Origin: Nocardia sp. NBC_00416
Lineage (GTDB): Bacteria > Actinomycetota > Actinomycetes > Mycobacteriales > Mycobacteriaceae
Assembly: GCF_036032445.1 (NCBI RefSeq)
Contig: NZ_CP107932.1
Span: 126,501 to 190,500, forward strand
Direction: 5' to 3'
DNA: 64,000 bases
Position 1 is the first letter of the stretch; every line of letters begins with the position of its first letter. The position numbers and the translations under genes are program-made. The notes under the pieces are model-generated. The model made no database searches. It was not told where the DNA came from and saw only the letters and a program-made list of their open reading frames with translations. Positions 34,189 to 42,537 of the stretch are shown piece after piece.

Positions 34189-34961
34189 TCGCCCCGCCAC
34201 ACCGGGGCGCGCTTCTCCATGAACGCCGTCGCGCCCTCCTTGGCGTCCGCGCTGGCGAATACCACGCCTTGCCAGTGTCGCTGCCGCTCGGCGGCCTTCG
34301 CGGGATCGGTCACCGACAGACGCACCAGTTCCTTGCAGGCGGCGACCCCCAGCGGCCCGTTCGCGGCGATGCGTTCGGCGAAACCGACCGCGGTCTCGAG
34401 CACCTGGTCCGCCGGTACCACCGAATTCAGCAGGCCGATCTCGTAACCGCGTGCGGCGGTGAAGAGCTCGCCGGTGAGGGTGAGTTGCAGCGCGATGCCC
34501 AGCGGTATCCGTTCGGCGATGTAGGTACCGCCGCCCCCGGGGAAGAGTCCCCGTTGCACCTCGGGCAGACCGAACTTCGCGGTCTCGGCGGCGACGATCA
34601 GATCACAGCCCAGCAGCAGTTCCAGACCGCCGCCCACCGCGCTGCCGTTGGCCGCGCCGACCACCGGCACCTCGACCGCACCGCGGGTGAGGCGCTGGAA
34701 GGCCCGGTTCTCCGGGGTGTCGCTGAACCCGACGTCCTCGCCGCCGGCGAACGCGCGCAGATCCATTCCGGAGCAGAACGCGCGCTCCCCGGCGGCGGTG
34801 AGCACCAGGGCGCGGATGGCGGGATCGGATTCGGCCGCCAGGACGGTCGCCCCGATGCCGCCGATCAGGTTCCCGTTGAGCGCGTTGCGGGCCTCCGGAC
34901 GGTTCAGGGTGAGGACGGTGACCGGACCGCGGCGGTCCACCAGGAATTCTTCATCGCTCAT
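34185..34961 (-). CDS. enoyl-CoA hydratase/isomerase family protein
   Basis: A 258-residue crotonase (MSDEEFLVDRRGPVTVLTLN). AFCSGMDLRAFAGGED and NGSAVGGGLELLLGCDLIV are the oxyanion-hole motifs. The catalytic Glu loop FGLPEVQRGLFPGGGGTY has one Glu in the first position and Gly at the second, as in several isomerase-like members. The ATG at 34961 follows the second copy of the intergenic repeat. The operon places it after the ACAD10/11-like kinase and dehydrogenase. Confidence 0.9.
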   Translation of the reverse strand: MSDEEFLVDRRGPVTVLTLNRPEARNALNGNLIGGIGATVLAAESDPAIRALVLTAAGERAFCSGMDLRAFAGGEDVGFSDTPENRAFQRLTRGAVEVPVVGAANGSAVGGGLELLLGCDLIVAAETAKFGLPEVQRGLFPGGGGTYIAERIPLGIALQLTLTGELFTAARGYEIGLLNSVVPADQVLETAVGFAERIAANGPLGVAACKELVRLSVTDPAKAAERQRHWQGVVFASADAKEGATAFMEKRAPVWRGE

Positions 34962-35040
34962 GCTGTGTCGATCGGTCACGAACGAGGGCCCTTCGTGGTT
35001 ACGCTGCGCTGCCGCCTTCGGGCCTGACTCGTTCATGACG
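34962..35040. repeat. intergenic repeat element, copy 2
   Basis: The core shares GTCAGGCCCGAAGGCGG and AGGGCCCTCG blocks with copy 1 at 14298-14391. Its inverted ends are GTCATGAACGA and TCGTTCGTGAC, different from copy 1 but still complementary, so the hairpin is kept while the bases change. Like copy 1 it lies exactly between a stop and a start that would otherwise overlap as ATGA (phosphotransferase stop 35033, crotonase start 34961). Imperfect direct repeats CATGAACGA and CATGAGCGA flank it. Confidence 0.68.
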
Positions 35041-36055
35041 TGTACTCCGTTGTCTCGGTGAGTTCGGCGGCCGAGCGCATCAGTTCGGGCACGATCGGGC
35101 CGAAGGACTGCAGTTTCACGTCGTCGCCCGCGCGTTGGAAGCCTTGTTCCAGCACGATCGCGAGTTTCCATTTGGCGAGGATCAGGTAGTAGTCCAGATC
35201 GTCTACCTGGCGCCCGGACACTTCGGCGTAGTGCGCGACGACCTGGTCGCGCGTGGGCATACCGCGCATATCCACATACCCGGACTCGCCGGCCTCCGGA
35301 GCGGAAGTGTCCGCCGGCCAGCTCTGCACCATCCAGGCCAGATCGAGTTTCGGATCGCCGACCGTGCCCATCTCCCAGTCGACGATGGCGGCCAGCCGGG
35401 CCGGATCGCCGTCGCGGTACATGACATTGGCGAACTGGTAGTCGCCGTGCATGAGTCCGGGGATGTAGTCCAGCGGCCGGTGCTCGCGCAGCCAGCGGGT
35501 GGCGGTGTCCATGCCGTCGAGTTCGCGGCCCTTGATCCGTTCGAAGAAACCGGTCCACCGGGCGACCTGGCGTTCGTGGAAACCGTCCGGCCGGCCCAGA
35601 TCGTGCAGGCCCCGCTCCCGCCAGTCCACTTTCGACAGCAGTGCGATCCCCTCGGTGAGCTGGTAGGCCAGTCCGGCGCGGGCGGTGAGGTCGGTGTCGA
35701 ACGGGGCCGGCCAGATCCGGCGGTGGTCCATCGGCGACCAGCCGTCCACGAACCCCATCAGGTAGAACGTCCTGCCGAGTACGGATTTGTCGGTACAGAC
35801 CCCCACGGCAGCGGTGTGCGGGACCTCGGAGCCGTCCAGCGCCTCGATGATCCGCCACTCCCGCAGGATGCCGTTGTCCCGGTCGGCCGGGGCGTGGGCC
35901 GGTGGTATCCGGAGCACACAGCGATGTTCGCCCCGGGTGATCTCGTAGATCTCGTTCTGGGTGCCGCCCGAGAGCAACCGTGTCTCCAGCGGTTCGCCCT
36001 TGCCCGGGAGCTCGGCCTCGTCCATCCAGTTCGCCAGCGGCGCGAAGTCGATCAC
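35033..36055 (-). CDS. APH-family acyl kinase-like phosphotransferase (ACAD10/11 kinase-domain homologue)
   Basis: A 340-residue aminoglycoside-phosphotransferase-fold kinase; GTG start with a GTGA overlap to the dehydrogenase. The catalytic loop LMHGDYQFANVMYR holds Asp and Asn, and IVDWEMGTVGDPKLDLAW has the metal-binding DFG-like Asp. The N-lobe begins ETRLLSGGTQNEIYEI. In human ACAD10/11 this kinase domain is fused to an acyl-CoA dehydrogenase and phosphorylates 4-hydroxyacyl-CoAs; here the dehydrogenase is the next gene upstream. So the two probably work together on 4-hydroxy acids (inference from the fusion homologue). Confidence 0.87.
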   Translation of the reverse strand: MIDFAPLANWMDEAELPGKGEPLETRLLSGGTQNEIYEITRGEHRCVLRIPPAHAPADRDNGILREWRIIEALDGSEVPHTAAVGVCTDKSVLGRTFYLMGFVDGWSPMDHRRIWPAPFDTDLTARAGLAYQLTEGIALLSKVDWRERGLHDLGRPDGFHERQVARWTGFFERIKGRELDGMDTATRWLREHRPLDYIPGLMHGDYQFANVMYRDGDPARLAAIVDWEMGTVGDPKLDLAWMVQSWPADTSAPEAGESGYVDMRGMPTRDQVVAHYAEVSGRQVDDLDYYLILAKWKLAIVLEQGFQRAGDDVKLQSFGPIVPELMRSAAELTETTEYTS

Positions 36056-37353
36056 TGGTTGCCCACCTCGTTCTCCAGGTAGTCGGCGTATTTGCGGCGC
36101 GCCGACTCGAGCTTGCGGGGTATCCATTCCGTCGGCCAGAGATCGTCGCTGGGCCGGTGGTCGCGCAGGACCTGTTTGGCGACGGTCATCTTGTGCACCT
36201 CGGTGGGACCGTCGGCCAGGCCCATCACGCCGGCGCCGTGGATCATGGTGAAGAAGGGCATCTCGTTGGTGGTGCCGAGCGCGCCGTGCACCTGCATGGC
36301 GCGCCAGGCGATATCGTGCAGCACCGTCGGCATCACCACCTTCACGGTGGCGATGTCCTTGCGGACCTTCTTGTAGTCGTTGTACTTGTCGATCTCCCAC
36401 GCGGTGTAGAGCACCAGCAGGCGGAACTGTTTCAGCTGGGCGTAGGAGTCGGCGATATAGCCCTGCACGAACTGCTTGTCGGACAGCCGGCTGCCCGCGG
36501 TCTCCCGGCTCAACGCCCGCTCGCACATCATGTCCAGGGCTTTCTGGGCGAGTCCGATGGTGCGCATGGCGTGATGGATGCGTCCACCGCCGAGTCGGGT
36601 CTGCGCGATCACGAACGCCTGTCCCGCCGCACCGAGCAGCGCTTCGGCGGGAACGCGGACGTTGTCGTAGTGGATCAACGCGTGCGAACCGTCGTTCAGC
36701 GGTTCCCCGGCGAGGCCGATATTGCGTTCGATCACGATACCGGGGGTGTCGGTGGGCACCAGGAACATCGACATCCCTTGGTAGGGGCTGACGTCCGGGT
36801 CCGTCACCGCCATCACGATCAGGAACGACGCGGTGCGCGCGTTGGAGGAGAAGAATTTCCAGCCGTTGATCACCCAGTCGTCACCGTCGCGCGCGGCGCG
36901 GGTGCGGAACTGGGTCGGGTCGGCGCCGGCCTGCGGTTCGGTCATCGAATAGCAGGAGAAGAGTTCGCCTTCCAGCAGCGGCCGCAGGTATCTCTCTTTC
37001 TGGGCCGCGGTGCCGTAGTGCGCGATGATCTCGGCATTACCGGTGTCGGGGGCCTGGCAGCCGAAGACTATGGGCGCCCAGGAGCTGCGACCGAGGATCT
37101 CGTTGAGCAGCGCCAGTTTCAGCTGCCCGTACCCCTGCCCGCCCAGGTCCGGACCGAGGTGGGTCGCCCACAACCCCTGCTCCCGGACCCGCTGCTTGAG
37201 CGGGTCGACGGCGGCCCGCCGGGGACCTTCCAGTGGGACGAACTGCTGATGCGGCCAGATGAGGTCCAGCGGCTCGACCTCGTCGCGTACGAACGCATCG
37301 GCCCAGTCCAGCTTTGCCTGGAAGTCGGGGTCGGTCTCGAAATCCCATGCCAT
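36052..37353 (-). CDS. ACAD10/11-like acyl-CoA dehydrogenase
   Basis: A 433-residue dehydrogenase, longer than usual. VFGCQAPDTGNAEIIAHYGT and LRPLLEGELFSCYSMTEP closely follow the ACAD10/11 pattern. DWVINGWKFFSSNA, HGALGTTNEMPF and the C-terminal GLADGPTEVHKMTVAKQVLR complete the fold. The ATG at 37353 has GAGGAGG upstream, and two regulon palindromes begin 22 bases before it. It overlaps the kinase by GTGA. The enzyme may remove the phosphate-activated 4-hydroxy group by elimination and dehydrogenation, as proposed for human ACAD11. Confidence 0.92.
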   Translation of the reverse strand: MAWDFETDPDFQAKLDWADAFVRDEVEPLDLIWPHQQFVPLEGPRRAAVDPLKQRVREQGLWATHLGPDLGGQGYGQLKLALLNEILGRSSWAPIVFGCQAPDTGNAEIIAHYGTAAQKERYLRPLLEGELFSCYSMTEPQAGADPTQFRTRAARDGDDWVINGWKFFSSNARTASFLIVMAVTDPDVSPYQGMSMFLVPTDTPGIVIERNIGLAGEPLNDGSHALIHYDNVRVPAEALLGAAGQAFVIAQTRLGGGRIHHAMRTIGLAQKALDMMCERALSRETAGSRLSDKQFVQGYIADSYAQLKQFRLLVLYTAWEIDKYNDYKKVRKDIATVKVVMPTVLHDIAWRAMQVHGALGTTNEMPFFTMIHGAGVMGLADGPTEVHKMTVAKQVLRDHRPSDDLWPTEWIPRKLESARRKYADYLENEVGNQ

Positions 37354-37374
37354 TTGCGCCTCCTCTCTCGTGGT

Positions 37375-37410
37375 GAGAATATACTTCTTGTGAACAAGAA
37401 TGCAATTCTT
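37375..37410. promoter_or_regulatory. regulon palindrome copies 5a and 5b, 21 bp apart
   Basis: GAGAAT-ATA-CTTCTT (37375-37389) and the perfect AAGAAT-GCA-ATTCTT (37396-37410) lie exactly 21 bases apart between the ACAD11-like gene and the divergent TetR gene. The GTG start of the TetR gene (37390) is between them, so the second site is within its first codons. Confidence 0.82.
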
Positions 37411-38055
37411 CCAGAGTCGGGGCTGGTCGGCCGGATCGCGCGGCAGGCGGTGGCCGAACGGGAGGCCGAGTACGCGGACGAGATCCGCCGATTGCTGGAC
37501 GCGGCGCTGGCTCAGGTGCGGCGGTGCGGTCCGGACGCGCGCCCCCGAGTCGCCGATATCGTGGCGGCGGCGGGCCTCTCCAACGATGCGTTCTACCGGC
37601 ACTTCCGGTCCAAGGACGCGCTGATGGCGGCGGTGCTGGCCGACGGTGCGGAACGGCTGACGGACTATGTCGCGCACCGGATGTCGAAGGAACCGCGGGC
37701 CGATGCGCAGGTCCGCTGCTGGGTGGCGGCCATCCTGGCCCAGGCGGACGAGCCGCTCGCCGCGGATGCGCGGGCGGTGCTGTGCCATACCGGAGCGCTG
37801 GGGTCGGACCTGGTGACCGGCCAGGTCGGGTCGGCTCCGCGGCGGTTGGCCGTGCTGCTGCACGCTCCGTTCGCCGAACTCGGGGTCCGGGAACCGGAAC
37901 TCGCCGCCGGACTGGTCGCCTATGCGACGGTGGGGAAATTATCGGAGTACCTGTGGTCGCATACCGAGCCGACGGCCGCCGATATCGAGCGAATGGGGGA
38001 GTTCTGCCTGGCCGCAGCCGCGGCGGCCGTGACGCGCGACGATCCGCCCGGGTGA
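37390..38055 (+). CDS. TetR-family regulator, second candidate for the cluster regulon
   Basis: A 221-residue TetR protein if it starts at the GTG 37390 (VNKNAILPESGLVGRIARQA); a GTG at 37450 would give a shorter protein. The start at 37390 has no room for a ribosome site outside the operator, so the mRNA may be leaderless. The helix-turn-helix is RVADIVAAAGLSNDAFYRHF, then RSKDALMAAVLADGAERL. Two copies of the regulon palindrome overlap its start, so it probably represses itself and the divergent ACAD11-kinase-crotonase-reductase operon. It is unlike the TetR at 7928 outside the HTH. Confidence 0.88.
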   Translation: MNKNAILPESGLVGRIARQAVAEREAEYADEIRRLLDAALAQVRRCGPDARPRVADIVAAAGLSNDAFYRHFRSKDALMAAVLADGAERLTDYVAHRMSKEPRADAQVRCWVAAILAQADEPLAADARAVLCHTGALGSDLVTGQVGSAPRRLAVLLHAPFAELGVREPELAAGLVAYATVGKLSEYLWSHTEPTAADIERMGEFCLAAAAAAVTRDDPPG

Positions 38056-38104
38056 TGCGAGGTCGGGTGCGGCGGAATACTGACCGCCAAACCAGTAAAC
38101 ATTG

Positions 38105-38122
38105 CAATCCTTATGAGGATTG
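38105..38122. promoter_or_regulatory. second-type palindrome upstream of dehydrogenase operon
   Basis: CAATCCT-TATG-AGGATTG is a perfect 18-base inverted repeat, 15 bases before the ATG at 38138. A related but imperfect sequence is at 55204. It probably binds a regulator distinct from that of the main regulon and controls the five-gene operon 38138-43643. Confidence 0.65.
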
Positions 38123-38137
38123 ACGTAGGGTACGCCC

Positions 38138-39373
38138 ATGGACTTCACGATGGGTGCGACCGCCGCGAAGCTCCGCGGGGAGCTACGCCGGTTGATCGCC
38201 GATGAGGTCCCCGCCGACTATCTGGGCGCCTTCACCGATGATCCCGCGGATCTGGCCGTCGCTCAGCGTTTCTGCGCGACTCTCGCCGAACGCGGCCTGC
38301 TCTGCCTGGCCTGGCCGGAGGAATTCGGCGGCCGCGGCGCCTCGATCTGGGAGCAGACCGTGGTGCGCGAGGAGATGTGGGCGCAGCACGAACCGCGCGG
38401 CGCGCAGTACATGGGCGTGAACTGGGTGGGTCCGACCATCATGCGCCACGGCACCCCGGAACAGCAGCGCAAACACCTCCAGCCGATAGCGCGCGGCGAA
38501 GTCGTCTGGTGTCAGGGCTTCTCCGAACCCGACGCGGGCTCGGACCTGGCCTCCCTGCGTACTCGCGCCCGCCGCGACGGTGACGGCTGGTCGATTTCGG
38601 GCCAGAAGATCTGGACTTCCTACGCGTCCATGGCGCAGTGGTGCTTCCTGCTGGCCCGTACCTCCAATGCCGGACGTAAACAGCAGGGACTCACCGTTTT
38701 CCTCTTGCCGATGTCGGATCCCGGCATCACCGTCCGCCCGATCAGATCGATGCTGGGCCCGCATCATCTCAACGAAGTGTTCTTCGACGGCGTCCGCGCG
38801 ACCGAAGCCGACGTACTGGGCGAGGTGGACAACGGCTGGTCGGTCGTGCAGGAAGTGCTGGCCTTCGAGCGCGTCGGGATCGCCCGCTACGCGCGGTGCG
38901 ACCGGTTGCTGCACGCCGCGCCCGAGGTGCTCGGCGAGGTCTGGGACGAGATCCCGGCGGCGTTGCGGGGCCGCTGGGCGCGGCTGCTCACCCGCTGCCG
39001 ACGTGCCCGACTGCTCGCGTATCAGGTGCTGTCGCTACAGAATTCGGGCACAGTCGCGCCGGGTGACGCCGCGGCCTACCGGATCGCGGTGACCCGGCTG
39101 GATCAGGAGAGCGCCGAGGTGCTGGTGGAACTCGCGGCGTCGGTTCCAGCGGATTCCGACGCGCGTCGCCGGTTCCGGCGCGCCGTCCACGACCACTGGC
39201 GGTACGCCAACGCGGCCACCGTCGCGTCCGGGAGTATCGAGGTGCAGCGCATACTGCTCGCGCGTGAACTGCTGGGCGCACCACGGCCCGAGCGTGACGC
39301 GCCCCGGCCGCCGCCCGCCGCGACCGAGGAGCGGGGGAGTGGCCGCCTGTTGCCGGGGCAGGTCGGGTCATGA
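38138..39373 (+). CDS. acyl-CoA dehydrogenase, large subunit type
   Basis: A 411-residue dehydrogenase. WCQGFSEPDAGSDLASLRT, GWSISGQKIWTSYASMAQW and the closing TVASGSIEVQRILLAREL mark it as FadE-type. The C-terminal tail beyond the fold is Pro/Arg-rich and probably disordered. It is followed after a 115-base gap by a smaller dehydrogenase, and the two could form a heterotetramer. It heads a plus-strand operon ending at 43643 and has its own palindromic operator. Confidence 0.9.
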   Translation: MDFTMGATAAKLRGELRRLIADEVPADYLGAFTDDPADLAVAQRFCATLAERGLLCLAWPEEFGGRGASIWEQTVVREEMWAQHEPRGAQYMGVNWVGPTIMRHGTPEQQRKHLQPIARGEVVWCQGFSEPDAGSDLASLRTRARRDGDGWSISGQKIWTSYASMAQWCFLLARTSNAGRKQQGLTVFLLPMSDPGITVRPIRSMLGPHHLNEVFFDGVRATEADVLGEVDNGWSVVQEVLAFERVGIARYARCDRLLHAAPEVLGEVWDEIPAALRGRWARLLTRCRRARLLAYQVLSLQNSGTVAPGDAAAYRIAVTRLDQESAEVLVELAASVPADSDARRRFRRAVHDHWRYANAATVASGSIEVQRILLARELLGAPRPERDAPRPPPAATEERGSGRLLPGQVGS

Positions 39374-39488
39374 GCGGCGAACGCGCCGCGCCCCCCGCCG
39401 GCCGGGGAGAATTCGCCGGCGGGTCCGGCGCGGAAAGCGGGGCGGCCCACAACCGCAGGGGATATCGCGGCCGGCGGAGGAGGACAGT

Positions 39489-40472
39489 GTGAGTACGTCG
39501 GACGCGGCGCCCGGGCCCGCCCACGAGGTGCGGATCGAACTCGCCGACGAGGCACAGGAATTCGGCCGGGAGATCGTGCGCGCACTGCGCGCGGCCGGCG
39601 GAGACGAACTGGTCCAGCGGGCCGAACAAGAACCGGCGGGCCGACAGCGGCTGATCGAGCCGGTACTGGCCGGCCTCGGGGCGTGGGAACTCGCCCCGCG
39701 GCGGGACCCGGTCGAGTTGGAGGCGGCCGCGGCCCTGTGCCGTGGCGCCGGCTACTGGGCTGCGCCCTATCCCGTCGCGGAGCGGCTGGCGCGATCCGAC
39801 GACGCGGACTACGACGGACTGATCGTGGTGTCCGGGCCGGAGCCTTCGGGCGCGGTGGCCGGGGTCGATCTGCACTGGGCGACCGTGGCACCGGACGGCG
39901 CGCGCGGGTCGGCGACGCCGCTGGCCTCGGAGGCGTCCACCAGGGAGTCGGCATTCGTGACCCGGCTCGACATCGATCCCCGCGACGGCGACGGCGGCGC
40001 GGATCTCGCGCTGGCCCTGACGCTTCCGTGCTGGACGCTCCTGGGCATGCTGGACCGGGCGCTGGAACTGGCTCGGTCCCATGTACAGGTCCGGGAACAG
40101 TTCGGCCGGCCGCTGGCGGAGTTCCAGGGGGTGCAGTTCCAGCTCACCGATGCCGAGGTCGAGCGGCGGGGAGTCGACCTCTTGGCCCGGTACGCGCTGT
40201 GGAGTATCCAGACGAACCGTCCCGAGGCGGTCGCGGACGCGCTGGCGCTGCGACTGGCGGCGCTGGAGGCCGCCGATATCGTGTTCCGGATCGCGCACCA
40301 GGTGCACGGCGCCGTCGGTTTCTGCGACGAGACCACACTGTCGTGGCTGTCCCGGTACAGTCTGCCGCTGCGCCGGTTCCCGTTCGGGATCGCGCGCACC
40401 GAGGAACTGCTGACCGACCGGATCGGCCGTCGCGGTCTGGCGGGTCTGTTCTCCGATCCGGCGGGAGTGTGA
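39489..40472 (+). CDS. acyl-CoA dehydrogenase, small subunit type
   Basis: A 327-residue partner dehydrogenase from the GTG at 39489, with GGAGGAGG upstream. The N-terminal domain is reduced; the C-terminal domain has VREQFGRPLAEFQGVQFQLTDAE and RIAHQVHGAVGFCDE. It lacks the terminal segment that holds a catalytic Glu, as do the genes at 12332 and 42537. Pairing with the large subunit at 38138 is inferred from order and size. Confidence 0.87.
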   Translation: MSTSDAAPGPAHEVRIELADEAQEFGREIVRALRAAGGDELVQRAEQEPAGRQRLIEPVLAGLGAWELAPRRDPVELEAAAALCRGAGYWAAPYPVAERLARSDDADYDGLIVVSGPEPSGAVAGVDLHWATVAPDGARGSATPLASEASTRESAFVTRLDIDPRDGDGGADLALALTLPCWTLLGMLDRALELARSHVQVREQFGRPLAEFQGVQFQLTDAEVERRGVDLLARYALWSIQTNRPEAVADALALRLAALEAADIVFRIAHQVHGAVGFCDETTLSWLSRYSLPLRRFPFGIARTEELLTDRIGRRGLAGLFSDPAGV

Positions 40473-40478
40473 GGCGCT

Positions 40479-41258
40479 GTGCGATACGACCTGCCCGGGG
40501 CGCTGACGGTCACCGGTGAGGGTGCGGTGCGCACCGTCACCATCAATCGTCCCGATGAACTGAACGCGGTGGACGCCGACCTGCACCGGGCGCTGGCCCA
40601 GGTGTGGCGGCAGTTGGCGGCCGATACCGAGGCACGGGTGGTGATCCTCACCGGCGCCGGTCGGGCGTTCAGCGCGGGCGGCGACCTGGACTGGATCACC
40701 TCGTTCCTGGACGACCCGGTGGCCCGGGACGAGAGCATCCGCGAGGGCGCGGAGATCATCGAGGAACTGCTGCGATTCCCGCTGCCGGTGATCGCGGCGG
40801 TCAACGGTCCCGCGGTAGGTCTGGGCGCCAGTATCGCGATCCTCTGCGATATCGTCCTGATCTCCGAACGCGCCCATCTGGCCGATCCGCACGTGGCTGT
40901 CGGGTTGGTGGCGGGCGACGGCGGCGCGGCCTTCTGGCCGCTGCTCACGCCGATTCTGCGGTCCCGGGAGTACCTGTACACCGGCGACCGGATCGACGCG
41001 CCGACCGCGGTGGAACTGGGACTTGCCACGCGAACGGTCGCGCCGGAGGAATTGTCGGCCGCGGCGCGGGCGCTGGCGGAACGGTTGGCCGCATTGCCGC
41101 CACAGGCGCTGAGCAGTACCAAACGTGTGGTGAACATGTATCTTTCGCAGGCGGTGGCCGGGCCCCTGCAAGCCGGTTTCGCCGCCGAGGTGACGACCAT
41201 GCAGTCAGCCGATCACCGGAAGAAGTTGGCGGCGTTGCGTGGGCGTGCCCCGCGATGA
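40479..41258 (+). CDS. enoyl-CoA hydratase family protein, paralogue of the gene at 108
   Basis: A 259-residue crotonase from a GTG start, 6 bases after the dehydrogenase. AFSAGGDLDWI and NGPAVGLGASIAILCDIV form the oxyanion hole. The second active-site loop reads DPHVAVGLVAGDGGAAFWP, the same DGG variant as the gene at 108-875, and both end in SSTKRVVNM/EATKRVLNM-type helices. The two are close paralogues and each follows an acyl-CoA dehydrogenase, so the window seems to hold two versions of the same step. Confidence 0.9.
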   Translation: MRYDLPGALTVTGEGAVRTVTINRPDELNAVDADLHRALAQVWRQLAADTEARVVILTGAGRAFSAGGDLDWITSFLDDPVARDESIREGAEIIEELLRFPLPVIAAVNGPAVGLGASIAILCDIVLISERAHLADPHVAVGLVAGDGGAAFWPLLTPILRSREYLYTGDRIDAPTAVELGLATRTVAPEELSAAARALAERLAALPPQALSSTKRVVNMYLSQAVAGPLQAGFAAEVTTMQSADHRKKLAALRGRAPR

Positions 41259-41268
41259 CACCGATGCG

Positions 41269-41314
41269 CGCATCCGGTCGGCGCAGGTGCTCGCATCCGG
41301 TCGGCGCAGGTGCG
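41269..41314 (+). repeat. 23-bp tandem duplication
   Basis: Two head-to-tail copies of a 23-base unit that begins CGCATCCGGTCGGCGCAGGT, differing only in the last base. They fill most of the 82-base gap between the crotonase stop and the next dehydrogenase ATG (41341). This is probably a recent slippage duplication; an effect on spacing to the ribosome site is possible. Confidence 0.75.
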
Positions 41315-41340
41315 CCCGCGCGTGATGACGGGAGACGCTG

Positions 41341-42537
41341 ATGTCCGGCAGTGACCTCGCCGAATTCCGGGACACCGTGCGGCGATGGTGCCGCGCGCAC
41401 GTACCCGCGGAGTGGCGGACGACCCAGACCGGCGCGACCGACGCGGAATTCGTGGCATTCCAGCGGGATTGGTTCCAGCAGTTGCGCGCCACCGGGTACG
41501 CGGTGCCGCACTGGCCCCGCGAATACGGCGGCGGCATACCGATTCCCGAGCAGATCGTGCTGTATCAGGAACTCGCCGCGCACGACGCACCGCGGCTGGT
41601 GCTGGCGTTCGTGGCGATCCATCACGCCGCCGCCACCCTGCTGGCCGCCGGCACCGACGAACAGAAGCAACGGCATCTCCCGGCGATTCTCGACGGTGAA
41701 CTGTGGGTGCAGGGCTTCTCGGAGCCGGACGCGGGATCCGATCTGGCCGCGCTGCGCACCGCCGCGCGGCGCGACGGCGGCGACTACGTGGTCACCGGGC
41801 AGAAGGTGTGGGCGAGCGGCGCCCAGTACGCCGACTGGTGTCTGCTGCTGGCGCGTACCGACCCGGACGTCCCCAAGCGCAAGGGCATCTCCTATTTCCT
41901 CATGGATATGCGCAGTCCGGGGATAGAAGTGCGACCCATCCGCCAGGCGACGGGGGAGTCGCATTTCTGTGAGATCTTCCTCGACGAGGTGCGGATACCC
42001 GCCGCGAATCTGATCGGCGCCGAGAATCGGGGCTGGCAGCTCGCGCAGCAGACATTGGGCGCCGAACGCGGCCTGACCATGCTGGAACTGGCCGAACGGC
42101 TGGGCAACGCGGGTTTCCGGTGGCTGGTCGAGGAGTGCCGCAAACCCGGACCGCTCGGGCAGCGGCCCGTCGACGATGCCCAGATCGCGGATCGGCTGGC
42201 CCGGCTCGAGATCGAACTGGCCGGACTTCGCGCGCTGTGCCGCGATCTGGTCGAACGACACGATGCCGGCGCCGTCGGCCCGGCCGACGCGTCCGTGGTG
42301 AAGCTCTACTACAGCGAACTCCTCCAGCGGATGACCGATTTCGGGGTCGAGGTCTGTGGTCTGCCGGGCCAGGCCGTCCTGCGTAAGCCGATGTCGGGCG
42401 GCTGGGAATCCGGCGCCTGGGTGCTGGATTTCGTCGGATCGTGGGAGTGGACCGTGCCCGGCGGCAGCAGTGAGATCCAGCGCACCATCATCGGCGAACG
42501 TGGACTGGGGCTGCCCCGAGAACCGGCGGGCGCGTGA
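41341..42537 (+). CDS. acyl-CoA dehydrogenase, large subunit type (FadE29/ChsE2-like)
   Basis: A 398-residue dehydrogenase. WVQGFSEPDAGSDLAALRT, DYVVTGQKVWASGAQYADW and a C-terminus VPGGSSEIQRTIIGERGLGL resemble the large subunit of steroid side-chain dehydrogenases (FadE29/ChsE2 of M. tuberculosis). It overlaps a small dehydrogenase gene at TGATG. The two probably form an alpha2-beta2 enzyme for a bulky CoA ester. RBS GGGAGACG lies before the ATG. Confidence 0.92.
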   Translation: MSGSDLAEFRDTVRRWCRAHVPAEWRTTQTGATDAEFVAFQRDWFQQLRATGYAVPHWPREYGGGIPIPEQIVLYQELAAHDAPRLVLAFVAIHHAAATLLAAGTDEQKQRHLPAILDGELWVQGFSEPDAGSDLAALRTAARRDGGDYVVTGQKVWASGAQYADWCLLLARTDPDVPKRKGISYFLMDMRSPGIEVRPIRQATGESHFCEIFLDEVRIPAANLIGAENRGWQLAQQTLGAERGLTMLELAERLGNAGFRWLVEECRKPGPLGQRPVDDAQIADRLARLEIELAGLRALCRDLVERHDAGAVGPADASVVKLYYSELLQRMTDFGVEVCGLPGQAVLRKPMSGGWESGAWVLDFVGSWEWTVPGGSSEIQRTIIGERGLGLPREPAGA

